From assembly GCF_001897285.1 (NCBI RefSeq), contig NZ_MKSM01000098.1:1-61658 (forward strand): a DNA stretch of 61,658 bases, given 5' to 3'. Position numbers and translations under genes: made by a program. The notes beneath the pieces are model-generated. The model was not told the origin of the DNA. It ran no database searches and was given only the letters and a program-made list of their open reading frames with translations. Position 1 is the stretch's first letter; every line of letters begins with the position of its first letter. Origin of the DNA: Nitrobacter sp. 62-23. Its GTDB lineage: Bacteria > Pseudomonadota > Alphaproteobacteria > Rhizobiales > Xanthobacteraceae. Below are positions 45,546 through 54,320 of this stretch, in pieces.

Positions 45546-45882
45546 CCTCTGCTCCCGCTGAGGGTTCGGTGCGGCTGGCCGCCACTCCCATGGCCACCAT
45601 CCGCAGTTAACCATGCGAAGTCCGTGCCACCGCGCCGCTGGTCTCTATAATACTGATATCGTTAGGTGATCGGCGCCGCGGGACGGGAGTGCGCAAAGGG
45701 AAGGCGGTGGCGAAGTTGCCGTCATCGGCAGTTTCTGCCGGGTGTTCATGCTTCGTTAACCATAACGGTCCACGGTTCCGCCGTCGGCGTGATTTGTGGC
45801 GTGACACTGCGTCCGGCGGCAGTCAGGCTTTCGCGCGCCGGCTCAAAGCCATTCGTTACCATCACAACTCTGTGAGCGCGCC
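45546..45882. promoter_or_regulatory. flgI-fliX divergent promoter region
   Basis: 337 bp. It contains the flgI sigma-54 element (45614-45629) and TTAACCAT octamers at 45607-45614 and 45756-45763. The first octamer abuts the sigma-54 element, so a CtrA-like protein bound there could affect sigma-54 access. Confidence 0.5.
45614..45629 (-). promoter_or_regulatory. Sigma-54 type promoter upstream of flgI
   Basis: On the minus strand: TGGCACG-GACT-TCGCA. The -24 element is exact; the -12 element is TCGC instead of TTGC, the same change as at flgF. The distance to the flgI start is 68 bp. Confidence 0.7.
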
Positions 45883-46296
45883 ATGCGAATTTATGGACCG
45901 AACGGAACGACGCCATCGACACAAGGCACGACCGCGCGGCGGAGCGGCGGCAGCGAATTTTCCTTGCCGGACTCGACCGCGACCACGGAAAACCGGCCCG
46001 CCACGGCGCCCAAACCTGCCACAACCATTGACGCGCTGCTGGCCTTGCAGGGCGTCGAGGAGGATCCGGCGGAGCGGCGCAAGCGTTCGGTTCAGCGGGG
46101 CAGGAGCGCGCTCGACATCCTCGACGATCTCAAGATCGCGCTTTTATCCGGTAATTTTGATCCTTCGACAGTGACGCGGCTGCGCGCTGCCGCCGTCGAT
46201 CTGAAATCATCCTCGGGCGACGCGGGTCTCGACGCGGTATTGTCGGAGATCGAACTGCGCGTCGAGGTCGAACTCGCAAAGGCCGGCCAGAGCTGA
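45883..46296 (+). CDS. fliX: Flagellar assembly regulator FliX
   Basis: 137 residues. The N-terminus MRIYGPNG is the FliX start signature; a low-complexity section follows. The C-terminal domain has IDALLALQGVEEDPAERRKRSVQRGR and LDILDDLKIALLSG. FliX in Caulobacter couples completion of the early basal body to the sigma-54 activator FlbD. Its presence with sigma-54 promoters here implies the same checkpoint. flbD itself is not in the window. It is divergent from flgI. Confidence 0.93.
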   Translation: MRIYGPNGTTPSTQGTTARRSGGSEFSLPDSTATTENRPATAPKPATTIDALLALQGVEEDPAERRKRSVQRGRSALDILDDLKIALLSGNFDPSTVTRLRAAAVDLKSSSGDAGLDAVLSEIELRVEVELAKAGQS

Positions 46297-46441
46297 GAGC
46301 GGCAATGTTTGGAGGTAACAGCAATACCGCAGTTGGTTCCCCGCAGGTTCCGGTTCCAGACCTGCGCCGGCTTCAGATGTAGGATGGTTATAAAAGGCCG
46401 GGATTCCTTTTCAGGAGCGACTGTCTTTCGACGTGGCGATA

Positions 46442-46470
46442 TTGTCTGTCACAAAGGGCCGCTATATAAG
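46442..46470 (+). promoter_or_regulatory. Putative housekeeping promoter upstream of dksA
   Basis: TTGTCT, 17 bases, TATAAG: a -35/-10-like pair ending 62 bp before the proposed dksA start. Confidence 0.45.
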
Positions 46471-46532
46471 CTCGGCCGCAGCCGGGTCGTCTGGCCGCCG
46501 CCGAGTCGTCCGGCACATTGCACGACTATGGA

Positions 46533-46949
46533 ATGCATTTGGAAAAGCTGAAAAATTACAGGCCATCCGACAAAGAGCCGTTCATGAACGAGCGCCAGCG
46601 CGAGTATTTCCGCGCCAAGCTGCTGGCATGGAAGGACGAGATTCTCCGTGAATCGAAGGTTACGCTGCAGACGCTTCAGGAAGAGAACGTCAATCATCCC
46701 GACCTTGCCGATCGCGCGTCGTCGGAAACCGACCGGGCCATCGAACTGCGGGCCCGTGACCGGCAGCGCAAGCTGATTTCCAAGATCGACGCCGCCTTGC
46801 AGCGGATCGAGGACAACACCTACGGCTATTGCGAGGAAACCGGCGAGCCGATTTCGCTGAAACGGCTCGAGGCGCGACCGATCGCGACGCTCTCGGTCGA
46901 GGCGCAAGAGCGCCATGAGAAGCGCGAAAAGATTTATCGGGACGAGTAG
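46533..46949 (+). CDS. dksA: RNA polymerase-binding transcription factor DksA, zinc-finger-reduced type
   Basis: 138 residues from ATG at 46533 (MHLEKLKNY); TTG at 46518 or ATG at 46584 are alternatives. The coiled-coil hairpin reads RAKLLAWKDEILRESKVTL and DLADRASSETDRAIELRARDRQRKLI, with the tip acidic residues in DLADRASSE. The C-terminal globule is YGYCEETGEPISLKRLEARP, then SVEAQERHEKRE. Only one of the four zinc cysteines of E. coli DksA is kept (CEET and SVEA replace the two CxxC pairs), like the zinc-independent DksA2 type. It acts with ppGpp in the RNA polymerase secondary channel. Confidence 0.92.
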   Translation: MHLEKLKNYRPSDKEPFMNERQREYFRAKLLAWKDEILRESKVTLQTLQEENVNHPDLADRASSETDRAIELRARDRQRKLISKIDAALQRIEDNTYGYCEETGEPISLKRLEARPIATLSVEAQERHEKREKIYRDE

Positions 46950-46981
46950 GGCCCAGGGGGTGCGTCGGACTTGATCCCGGA

Positions 46982-47012
46982 AGCCTGAAAACAGGCTGAA
47001 GCCCGGTTTTGA
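46982..47012. terminator. Possible terminator after dksA
   Basis: AGCCTG-AAAA-CAGGCT forms a six-bp stem, followed after a short GC stretch by TTTT. It lies 33 bp after the dksA stop. The stem is short and the T-run is displaced, so this is tentative. Confidence 0.35.
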
Positions 47013-47184
47013 TGCGATCAAAGCTGGAATAGCTTCAGGAACGGCACGACAAGGGAATGGCTCGGGTCACGGCTGCATTCCTGTCGGCACCACCGTCAGA
47101 ATGGCCAGCTTAAATACCAGCTTAAATATCAGTCGAACTTTTCCAGGATGTTCAGGCGGCGGAGCGGACCGCCGCCCGTAATCG

Positions 47185-47682
47185 TCATTGATTGTTGATC
47201 GCAATGCGCTTGACGCCTGCGCGCGCGTTTTCGGACTTCGGCAGCGAGACGGTCAGGACCCCGTTCTTGAAAGAAGCCTCGGCCTTGTCCTCATCGACAT
47301 TATCGAGCGGGACCTGCCGCTCGAAGGAACCGTAGTATCGCTCCGTGAAGTACTTGCCTCCGTCTTTATCCTCTTTGTGCTCGCTCTTCTTCTCGCCGCG
47401 AATGGTCAGCACGCCGTTGGCGATTTCGATCTGCACGTCCTTCTCCGTCATGCCCGGCAGTTCGGCCGAGACCGTCAGCGTTTTGTCCGTGTCGCTGAAC
47501 TCGATCTTGGGCCAGCCGAAACGCCCTTCCAAGAGCGGGGTCTGACCGGACTCGAAGCCGTGAAAGACGTCGTCGAACAGGCGGTTCATCTCGCGATGCA
47601 ATGTCAGGAACGGGTCGAAGCTGCCGCGTGGCGAGGCAAGCTCCTGACTTCTCGACCAGGGAATAATGTCACGGATTGCCAT
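47185..47682 (-). CDS. Small heat shock protein Hsp20
   Basis: 165 residues. It starts MAIRDIIPWSRS; the alpha-crystallin domain covers ~55-160 with WPKIEFSDTDKTLTVSAELPGM, a DVQIEIANGVLTIRGEKK strand pair, ERYYGSFERQVPL and the closing FKNGVLTVSLPKS. It is an ATP-independent holdase that keeps unfolding proteins soluble in the cytoplasm. An AAGGAGAAAA ribosome-binding site precedes the ATG. A decayed second hsp20 lies 79 bp upstream on the same strand. I looked for a ROSE-type RNA thermometer in the leader and could not demonstrate one. Confidence 0.93.
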   Translation of the reverse strand: MAIRDIIPWSRSQELASPRGSFDPFLTLHREMNRLFDDVFHGFESGQTPLLEGRFGWPKIEFSDTDKTLTVSAELPGMTEKDVQIEIANGVLTIRGEKKSEHKEDKDGGKYFTERYYGSFERQVPLDNVDEDKAEASFKNGVLTVSLPKSENARAGVKRIAINNQ

Positions 47683-47761
47683 GGTTTTTCTCCTTCCTCA
47701 TGTGGAATGGGAACGCGGACCGCTTCTGCGTGGCCACGTTCCGCTGAACCTCGATCGGGCG

Positions 47762-47962
47762 TCAGGCCGCTTTCTTCTGCTCGATCTGCGATAAGGGAAA
47801 CGCTCCGGTGGCGATGTTGATCCTGCGCGGCTTCATTGCTTCGGTCACCTCGCGAAGGAGATCGATGACCAGCAAGCCGTCGCGGAACGAAGCCTCCTTC
47901 ACCTGCACGTAATCGGCCAGGTTGAAGACGCGCCGGAACGGACGCGCGGCCGGGCCCGTGCG
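47762..47962 (-). pseudogene. C-terminal remnant of a second Hsp20 gene
   Basis: The minus-strand frame ends with TGA at 47762-47764 and is open only to 47962, where a stop blocks it. It reads PFRRVFNLADYVQVKEASF, then RDGLLVIDLLREVTEAMKPR and RINIATGAFPL: the last ~60 residues of an IbpA/HspA-type alpha-crystallin protein. There is no start codon, N-terminal region or beginning of the domain. It lies 79 bp upstream of the intact hsp20. This looks like the broken first gene of a former two-gene hsp20 operon. Confidence 0.8.
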
Positions 47963-48145
47963 TCAAGGCGTCCGGCACACCGCCACAGCGGTGAAAACGA
48001 CTTAGAAAAACCAAAACCTGTTTCAAGAGGGCGACGGATAAAAAATTTTCTGCGGCGTCGCGGTTCGCCCGGCGCCAAGAAACTGGAATCCCCCAGCCGG
48101 AGGCGGGATGTTCTCCAGTGTCGCGGCGCCCGATCTGAATCGGAT

Positions 48146-50020
48146 CTATCGGAACATCCTGCGCTGTGCGTCGGTCAACCCCGCCAGCACCTCGCTGGCG
48201 TGGCTGTAGCCCGCCGCGACCATCTCCTCGAAGCGGCTCCAGTCCAGCAGGCGGCCGTCAGGCACACGTGGCCGGAACAGCAGGTCGGTGAACTTTCCCA
48301 TTTCCTTCTGCTTCGAAACCGAGGTGATGAAGGACGATCGCAGCATCGTCTCCGGCACGCTCGGCAGGCGGTAGCGCCGCTTCGCGCGCGGCCTCAGCCT
48401 GTCGCGCAGCAGCGCGAGCGTTCCCGGCATGCAGTCGATGTCAAACACCTGCTCGCGGTCGACCGAGAGGTCGACGCCGATGATGCGGCCGGCGCCGAAC
48501 CGGGCCATCACATCCACCGGGAAATTGTTGAACGTGCTGCCGTCATACATCATGTGTCCGCCGACGAAGACCGGCGGCAACGCGCCCGGAATCGCATAGC
48601 TCGCGCCGACATTGCGGGTGAGGTCGCCGCGCGACAGCACCGCTTCGCGGCCGATGGAAAAATCCGACGCCATCGTGAAGAAGGTGATCCAGCTATCCTC
48701 GTTGTCGATCGCGTCACGGCCGGTGGCGTCGCTCACGGCTTGCGTCATCGCGCTGCGCGTCCGCGCGCCCTTGATCAGCGAGACGAGGGGGATGAAGTTG
48801 TAGTCGCCCGTTACGTTGCCCCTTGGATGTTCGAGGAACGCCTTGCGGACGGCGGCTGCGACCTCGTCCGCGCTGCGGCCGAGCGCGAGCACCAGACCCA
48901 TGACCGCGCCGATCGAACTGCCGCCGAGCATGTCGACGGGAATGCCGGCCTCTTCGAGTGCCTTGATGACGCCGACATGGGCAAAGCCGCGCGCGCCGCC
49001 GCCCGACAGCACCAGTCCGATGCCGCGCCCCGAGATGATGCGGGCGATGCGCGCCATGTCGCGGGGTGACTGCGGGCGGAGATGGAAGTGCCGCGCAGCC
49101 GGCCGCGCATCCAGCCATCGCGCCGTGCCGGTCGGAATTCTGGCATCCGCTTCGTGCAGCAGGATCAGCGTCTGTCGCGCGATCGAGATCGGGGCAACGG
49201 GCGACAGGCAGGTCCGCTCGACTTCGGACAGGCCAGGATCGCGCTCGGCAGCTGCAAGCAGCAGGATCTCGTCGGCATGGCGCAGGCAGAACCGGGTCCA
49301 TGCAGTGTCCCCACCGTCGGCCGCAAGATAGACTGCACGGCTTCGCGCCTCGATCTCGTCGATATAATCGGCCAGCGCATCGTGACGCCGTCCGACCGGG
49401 TGATCGGGGGCAGCGCCGAAGCGTTCGGCGACCTCATTGGCGCTGACCACCGTCACCGGCTTCGCTTGTGCGGTTTGCACGTCGCGCAGACGTCGCGCGA
49501 AATCGGCGGCATCCAGCCCCGGCGTGATCGGCAGGATGCAGACGTTCACCGGAACCAGGGGCGGCTGGCGCTCGCGCTCTTGGCGGCGGAATCGCCGGAT
49601 CACGATCCGCATCATCGACATTTCGATATCGGGGGCCTGCGTGATCGCGTGTTCGATCATCGCGCGCGTCACCTTCACAAGCAGGGTATCGCGCACCGCC
49701 ACGATGGTCGCCGAACGCGGCTCGCGGGTGAACAATGCGAGTTCGCCGATGGTTTCACCGCGCCCGATCTCGCCCAGGATTCTCCGCGCGCCGGATTCGG
49801 TTTCGGAAAAGGCGTGCAGCCGTCCCGACAGGACGAAGTAGACGTCGTCGCTGACGTCGCCCTGGCGCAGCAGCGTCGCGCCGGAGGCGAGATCGACATA
49901 GATGGCCTCGGACTGAATGGTTCGCAGGATCCCGGCGTTACCAGACCCGAAGTAGTTGCGAAGCACGGTCTGGAGCAGCGTCTCGCGTTGCTGAAGATCG
50001 GGATCGGGTTTCGGCGTCAA
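48146..50020 (-). CDS. cNMP-binding domain/patatin-like phospholipase
   Basis: 624 residues. The start is TTG at 50020 with AAGGAG eight bases upstream. Residues ~35-150 form a cyclic-nucleotide-binding (Crp-like) domain: YVDLASGATLLRQGDVSDDVYFVLSGRL, then IGELALFTREPRSATIVAV. A middle linker follows. Residues ~330-510 are a patatin hydrolase: oxyanion loop LSGGGARGFAHVGV, nucleophile elbow GGSSIGAVMG (Ser near 366) and catalytic Asp in YDGSTFNNFP. The architecture is that of neuropathy target esterase/RssA-like lysophospholipases, where nucleotide binding may gate activity at the membrane. It is not a flagellar gene but lies within the flagellar region. Confidence 0.92.
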   Translation of the reverse strand: MTPKPDPDLQQRETLLQTVLRNYFGSGNAGILRTIQSEAIYVDLASGATLLRQGDVSDDVYFVLSGRLHAFSETESGARRILGEIGRGETIGELALFTREPRSATIVAVRDTLLVKVTRAMIEHAITQAPDIEMSMMRIVIRRFRRQERERQPPLVPVNVCILPITPGLDAADFARRLRDVQTAQAKPVTVVSANEVAERFGAAPDHPVGRRHDALADYIDEIEARSRAVYLAADGGDTAWTRFCLRHADEILLLAAAERDPGLSEVERTCLSPVAPISIARQTLILLHEADARIPTGTARWLDARPAARHFHLRPQSPRDMARIARIISGRGIGLVLSGGGARGFAHVGVIKALEEAGIPVDMLGGSSIGAVMGLVLALGRSADEVAAAVRKAFLEHPRGNVTGDYNFIPLVSLIKGARTRSAMTQAVSDATGRDAIDNEDSWITFFTMASDFSIGREAVLSRGDLTRNVGASYAIPGALPPVFVGGHMMYDGSTFNNFPVDVMARFGAGRIIGVDLSVDREQVFDIDCMPGTLALLRDRLRPRAKRRYRLPSVPETMLRSSFITSVSKQKEMGKFTDLLFRPRVPDGRLLDWSRFEEMVAAGYSHASEVLAGLTDAQRRMFR

Positions 50021-50260
50021 ACCGCAAACTCCTTGACGCGAGTTCCATGCGATCGAGCATAATTCAGAATGCCGGCAGTTGAACCGGATTCTTGTCGCAG
50101 CAGGGTACAGCGCGTGGTGACGTAATAGGGTTTGATTGTCGTAATCGAACGATGATGCTTATCTCTTCTCCCCGCCAAAGAGTGATCGACAGACGGCGCG
50201 CAGCGAAGACGCTCGAGAGGGAGCCGAACGGATGGAACTTCAGCTACATTCCCTGAAGGG

Positions 50261-50357
50261 TTTTCGAGCGAAGTGGGGGACCGGTTTGCGTGAAGCAAAC
50301 GCGTCAAATCAAAATCATAGCCTCGCTTCTGATACCATCAGAAGCGGAAAGGCTCTA
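50261..50357. repeat. Dispersed palindromic repeat, copy E
   Basis: Near full-length: TTTTCGAGCGAAGTGG...CCGGTTTGCGTGAAG, AAACGCGTCAAATCAAAA, then the perfect hairpin CGCTTCTGAT-ACC-ATCAGAAGCG (50324-50346). It overlaps the last codons of the small secreted protein gene. Confidence 0.8.
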
Positions 50358-50645
50358 GTCACGTCCGACCCTGCCGGGAAATCCCGGCGCGGTGGGGCTG
50401 TCGCCGCTCAGGCCGCTCGGCACGGCGCCGGTGCCGATGGTTCCGGGGCGCGACGTGTTCGGCACGCCCGGCTGATTGACCACGCTGGTGTTGAGGCGCG
50501 GTGAGGGCGCCGGCGTTATGCCCGGCGCCGACGGCATCTGTCCATACATATGGATATGGCCTTTGCGGTGGCGCGCCTGCGCCGCGTCCGAAACCGCGCT
50601 CAGGGAAACGGCAAGGATGATGAGGATACGAACGAGCAGTGACAT
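50355..50645 (-). CDS. Small secreted protein, unknown
   Basis: 96 residues. The signal peptide MSLLVRILIILAVSLSAVSDA ends near AQA, followed by a short basic stretch (RHRKGHIHMYG) and a Pro/Gly/Thr-rich disordered tail ending FPGRVGRD. I do not recognise a family. Such short Pro-rich exported proteins are common in Bradyrhizobium-type genomes. The stop lies at the edge of repeat copy E. It is weakly supported as a gene except for the good signal peptide. Confidence 0.6.
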   Translation of the reverse strand: MSLLVRILIILAVSLSAVSDAAQARHRKGHIHMYGQMPSAPGITPAPSPRLNTSVVNQPGVPNTSRPGTIGTGAVPSGLSGDSPTAPGFPGRVGRD

Positions 50646-50869
50646 GGAAGGCTCCGGCGTCGCGCGACGTCATGGGCACGTGATGTCATCGACATAGGTA
50701 TTGCCAATGCCTCCGGGCAGGCCGGTTTCATGAATTTTTTGATTCCAGCAAAAACTCCGGTGGGCGTCCGCGCCCAGAACGATCGCGGCCTCCGGCAGGG
50801 GAGCCACCGGAGGCCGCGTAGTCACCGTCGCGCGTCTGATGCTGCGAGACGGCGGGGAGTTCTGCGGGT

Positions 50870-51628
50870 TTAGAACGGCAGCAGCACGTCCATCACCTGC
50901 TGGCCGTAGCGCGGCTGTTGCACGTCGCTGATCTGGCCGCGTCCGCCATAGGAGATGCGGGCCTGCGCGATCTTGCTGGAGTCGATGGTGTTGTCGCTCT
51001 GGATATCCTCGGGGCGGACAATGCCGGCCACGATCAGTTCGCGGATCTCAAAGTTGACGCGAATCTCCTGCTTGCCCTCGACCACGAGATTGCCGTTCGG
51101 CAGCACCTGCGTCACGACGGCGGCGACGCTGGTCTGCAAATTCTCCTGGCGCTGCACCGAGCCCTTGCCGTCGCTGGACGCGGTGGAATCCGTGGTCAAA
51201 ATGCGGCCCGGCAGTATCGCGGTTGCCGGATTGCCGATGGTCTTGCTGCCGATGAAGTCGGTGATGCCGGAATCCTCCTTGCTGCTGCGGCTGCGCTGGG
51301 TCTCGTTGGCGATGTTCGCCTTGTCGGTGAAATTCACGGTGACGGTCAGGAGGTCGCCGACGCGAGCGGCGCGCTGATCCCTGAAGAATGCGCGCGAGCC
51401 GTTCCGCCACAGCGAGTTGGCGTTGTAGGACGCGGTCTCGGGCTTCGGCATCGGCATCTGCACCGGCTTGTAGCCGGGCTGCGTCGTCGGATTGTCGATC
51501 GCGGTCAGTTTGGGTGACTCGCCGATCTGCGAAAGCCGGTCAATTGACGAACACCCGCTGGCAAGGCCGGCGGCGGCCAGCAGCGTGCCGGCGAGGGCGA
51601 GGCGGTTGATGTTCGCGGACTTCAACAT
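50870..51628 (-). CDS. flgH: Flagellar L-ring lipoprotein FlgH
   Basis: 252 residues. The lipoprotein signal peptide has lipobox LASGC (Cys ~26). Family signatures are NSLWRNGSRAFFRDQRAARVGDLLTV, QRQENLQTSVAAVVTQVLPNGNLVVEGKQEIRVN, and VRPEDIQSDNTI, ending QQVMDVLLPF. FlgH forms the outer-membrane ring of the basal body. It is the last gene of flgF-flgG-flgA-flgH; the start is five bases after the flgA stop. Confidence 0.96.
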   Translation of the reverse strand: MLKSANINRLALAGTLLAAAGLASGCSSIDRLSQIGESPKLTAIDNPTTQPGYKPVQMPMPKPETASYNANSLWRNGSRAFFRDQRAARVGDLLTVTVNFTDKANIANETQRSRSSKEDSGITDFIGSKTIGNPATAILPGRILTTDSTASSDGKGSVQRQENLQTSVAAVVTQVLPNGNLVVEGKQEIRVNFEIRELIVAGIVRPEDIQSDNTIDSSKIAQARISYGGRGQISDVQQPRYGQQVMDVLLPF

Positions 51629-51633
51629 GAACG

Positions 51634-52740
51634 TTACTCGGATCCTGGAGATACAGACGCGCTGTCGCGGGTGGAGTCGGGAGAGGCGGCGGCCATCGCC
51701 GGTGCTTCTTCGGCGACCGGCGCGGCGCTTGCGAGCCTGCGCGGGATGACCGGCGCGGCGGGAGAAACCGACACCTGGCCGCGTCCGACCACGACGCCGG
51801 ATACGGTGCGTTTCGATTGCAGGTTGAGGACGCTGACGACGTCGCCTTCGGTGCCGGCCTCGGTCGCCTTGCCGCGCACGGTGAGGTAGATGCCCGCGGC
51901 CTGGTAGATCAGCGTCACCGCCTCGTCGCGCTGCACCAGGTCGGGCTTGGTCAGGTCGGCGCCGTGCAGCGCCTGACCCGCGCGCATCTGCTTACGTATC
52001 TGCATCCCGACGATGTGGTCGCGGTTCGCGGCATCGTTGCCGACCTCGGCCTTGGGACGGCGCTCCACCACAATATCGGAGGATTTCAGCAGCGTGTTGC
52101 GATCGACGTTGCGGGCCAGCACGGCGGCCTCGACGGTCTCGACGGCGTTGCCGGTGAAGCGGAGGCGGGCCGGCGCGACGCCGGAGCGGTTGCCCACTTC
52201 GAGGGTGACGTCGAAACGACCGTTGTGCGGGTCGAACCGCGTCACGACTGGGGTGATGTCACCGTCGTTCGCGGCATCAAGATGGATTGTCCGAAGGTCC
52301 CTATCAAAAGTCAGCGACAGGTTTTTTGCGTCGCCGAGTCCATTGCGGTGTTCGAGCGCGACAGCGATTTGCAGTTCGATGTCGTCGGCATCGAGGGTGC
52401 GCGCCAGCCGCGTCACCGAGACGTTGCGGATGCCGTGAGCATCGACGCCGATCACCCGATGCGCGCGGAGAACGTCGAGGACCTGCGTTGCCGGCAGGGT
52501 GCCGGTGGTGCCGGGATCGGGCGCGCGGTAGATCGCGATTTGCGCGGCATCGCCGGCGTTGTCGACGACGTCGCCGATGCGCACCACCTCCGCCGCGACC
52601 CTGACGTCGGCGCGCAGCAAGGGCAGGGGAACGGCGGCCGCGCTCGCCAGCGCGATGCGCGGCGGAGCGTCGTTCGCGGCGAGTGCCGGAGCGGCTGCCG
52701 CCATTAGAGCGGCGGCGAGGAGAGACGAGCGGATGGCCAC
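51634..52740 (-). CDS. flgA: Flagellar P-ring assembly chaperone FlgA
   Basis: 368 residues, longer than the ~220-residue enteric FlgA. Signal peptide MAIRSSLLAAALMAAAAPALA. The middle has an extra domain (VLRAHRVIGVDAHGIRNVSV, ELQIAVALEHRNGLG). The SAF-type C-terminal half has AVLARNVDRNTLLKSSDIVVE, QMRAGQALHGADLTKPDLV and GIYLTVRGKATEAGTEGDVVSV. It helps FlgI form the P-ring in the periplasm. The C-terminal ~40 residues are Ala/Pro-rich and specific to this lineage. Confidence 0.94.
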   Translation of the reverse strand: MAIRSSLLAAALMAAAAPALAANDAPPRIALASAAAVPLPLLRADVRVAAEVVRIGDVVDNAGDAAQIAIYRAPDPGTTGTLPATQVLDVLRAHRVIGVDAHGIRNVSVTRLARTLDADDIELQIAVALEHRNGLGDAKNLSLTFDRDLRTIHLDAANDGDITPVVTRFDPHNGRFDVTLEVGNRSGVAPARLRFTGNAVETVEAAVLARNVDRNTLLKSSDIVVERRPKAEVGNDAANRDHIVGMQIRKQMRAGQALHGADLTKPDLVQRDEAVTLIYQAAGIYLTVRGKATEAGTEGDVVSVLNLQSKRTVSGVVVGRGQVSVSPAAPVIPRRLASAAPVAEEAPAMAAASPDSTRDSASVSPGSE

Positions 52741-52751
52741 GGTCAGCCTCC

Positions 52752-53540
52752 CTAGCGGAACAGCGCGGCTGCGGACTGCAGCATCTGATCGGCGGCGCTG
52801 ATGACCTTGGCGTTCATCTCGTAGGCGCGCTGCGCGGCGATCAGGTCGGAGATTTCGGAGACCACCTCGACGTTGGCCTGTTCGAGGTTGCTCTGCTGCA
52901 TGTCGCCGTAGCCGTCGATGTTGGCGACGCCGTCCTGCGGCGGACCGGAGGCGGGCGTTTCGGTGAAGTTGTTGTCGCCGACCGGTTGCAGCCCGGCCTT
53001 GTTGACGAAGCGGGTCAGGCCGATCTGGCCGAGCACCGTTGGCGTCGTCGAGCCCGGCAGCGTCACCGAGACCTGGCCTTGCGCGTTGATGGTGATGCCC
53101 GACGAGTTCTGCGGGATTGTGATCGTCGGCTGCACCGGATTGCCCTGCGCGTTGACGACGCGGCCCTGGTTGTCCATCTGGAACGTGCCGTCACGGGTGT
53201 ATTGATAGGTGCCGTCCGGCATCTGGATCTTGAAGAAACCTTCGCCGCGGATGGCGATGTCGAGATCGTTGCCGGTCATGGACAGCGTGCCCTGGCTCAT
53301 CAGCCGTGGCGTACCGACGGTCTTGACGCCGCCGCCGAGATCGATGCCCACCGGCAGGATGGTGCCTTGATCGGAGGCCTGCGCGCCGACGCGGCGGACA
53401 TGGTCGTAGATCAGGTCCTGAAACGCGGCCCGCTGTTTCTTGTAGCCGGTGGTGCGAAGGTTCGCGATGTTGTTGGAGATGACCTGAACGTTCAGCTCCT
53501 GAGCCGCCATTCCGGTCGCTGCGGTATAGAGCGCGCGCAT
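52752..53540 (-). CDS. flgG: Flagellar distal rod protein FlgG
   Basis: 262 residues, the standard length. N-terminal MRALYTAATGMAAQELNVQVISNNIANLRTTGYK and C-terminal SNVE-type region (NLEQANVEVVSEISDLIAAQRAYEMNAKVISAADQML) are diagnostic. FlgG builds the distal rod. It follows flgF by 12 bp and precedes flgA by 11 bp in the same operon. Confidence 0.97.
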   Translation of the reverse strand: MRALYTAATGMAAQELNVQVISNNIANLRTTGYKKQRAAFQDLIYDHVRRVGAQASDQGTILPVGIDLGGGVKTVGTPRLMSQGTLSMTGNDLDIAIRGEGFFKIQMPDGTYQYTRDGTFQMDNQGRVVNAQGNPVQPTITIPQNSSGITINAQGQVSVTLPGSTTPTVLGQIGLTRFVNKAGLQPVGDNNFTETPASGPPQDGVANIDGYGDMQQSNLEQANVEVVSEISDLIAAQRAYEMNAKVISAADQMLQSAAALFR

Positions 53541-53552
53541 GATTCAGTTTCC

Positions 53553-54320
53553 CTATGCCGGAACGTCGGCGAGCTTTTCGATCGCCGATCGCTGCAGATC
53601 GCTTTGCTGCTGCAGCAGCGTCGCCATCTGCGTGTAGGCGCGCGACACCTCGACCATGCGGCTCATCTCGCTCACCGCGCTGACGTTGGAGCGTTCGATG
53701 AAGCCCTGGCGGACCCGCGCCGTAGTGTCGGGCTGGGCGATGTTGCCTTCGCCCGCGGCGTAGAGGTTGGAGCCTTCCTTGAGCAGCTTCTGCGCCTGCG
53801 CGAAGGAGACCAGCCGCAGCTTGCCGCGGATCGAGTCGGCCGCGTTGTTGGTGCCCTCGATCACGGTCACGGTGCCGTCGTCGGATATTGTGATGTCGTG
53901 GTCGGTCTGCTGGAACGTGATCGGCCCGTTGGTGCCGAGCACCGGACTGCCGGAGGCCGTCACCAGTTGCCCCTGTGGATTGACCTGTAACCCGCCGTCG
54001 CGGGTATAGCGTTCGCCGCCCGGCGTCTGCACGACCAGGAACGCCTTGCCGTCGATGGCGACATCGAGCGGGCTCTTGGTCTGCTCGGTCGGTCCGCCGG
54101 CGAAGTCGTGGAAGGTGGCGCGATCCTCCACGAAGCTGAGGCGACGGTCGCGGCCGACGAAATTGTCTTCGTGGGCGACCGGCATCAGGTATTCCTCGAA
54201 CAGCGAGCGGTCGGCCTTGTATCCGTTGGTGTTGATGTTCGCGACGTTGTTCGCAACGACATCCATCTGCCGTTCGAGCATCATCTGTCGCGACAGTCCG
54301 ATGAGGAGTGTGTTCTCCAT
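53553..54320 (-). CDS. flgF: Flagellar proximal rod protein FlgF
   Basis: 255 residues. It starts MENTLLIGLSRQMMLERQMDVVANNVANINTNGYK and ends with the rod-type helix MSRMVEVSRAYTQMATLLQQQSD. It also has GDGKAF-type middle strands (VAIDGKAFLVVQTPGGERYTRDGG). First gene of flgF-flgG-flgA-flgH. A sigma-54 type element is 107 bp upstream. Confidence 0.96.
   Translation of the reverse strand: MENTLLIGLSRQMMLERQMDVVANNVANINTNGYKADRSLFEEYLMPVAHEDNFVGRDRRLSFVEDRATFHDFAGGPTEQTKSPLDVAIDGKAFLVVQTPGGERYTRDGGLQVNPQGQLVTASGSPVLGTNGPITFQQTDHDITISDDGTVTVIEGTNNAADSIRGKLRLVSFAQAQKLLKEGSNLYAAGEGNIAQPDTTARVRQGFIERSNVSAVSEMSRMVEVSRAYTQMATLLQQQSDLQRSAIEKLADVPA

Noticed and set aside
47683-47761. ROSE-type RNA thermometer before hsp20
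   Set aside because: A GGAACG/CGTTCC stem can be drawn, but the characteristic hairpin pairing with the Shine-Dalgarno sequence is not evident by eye.
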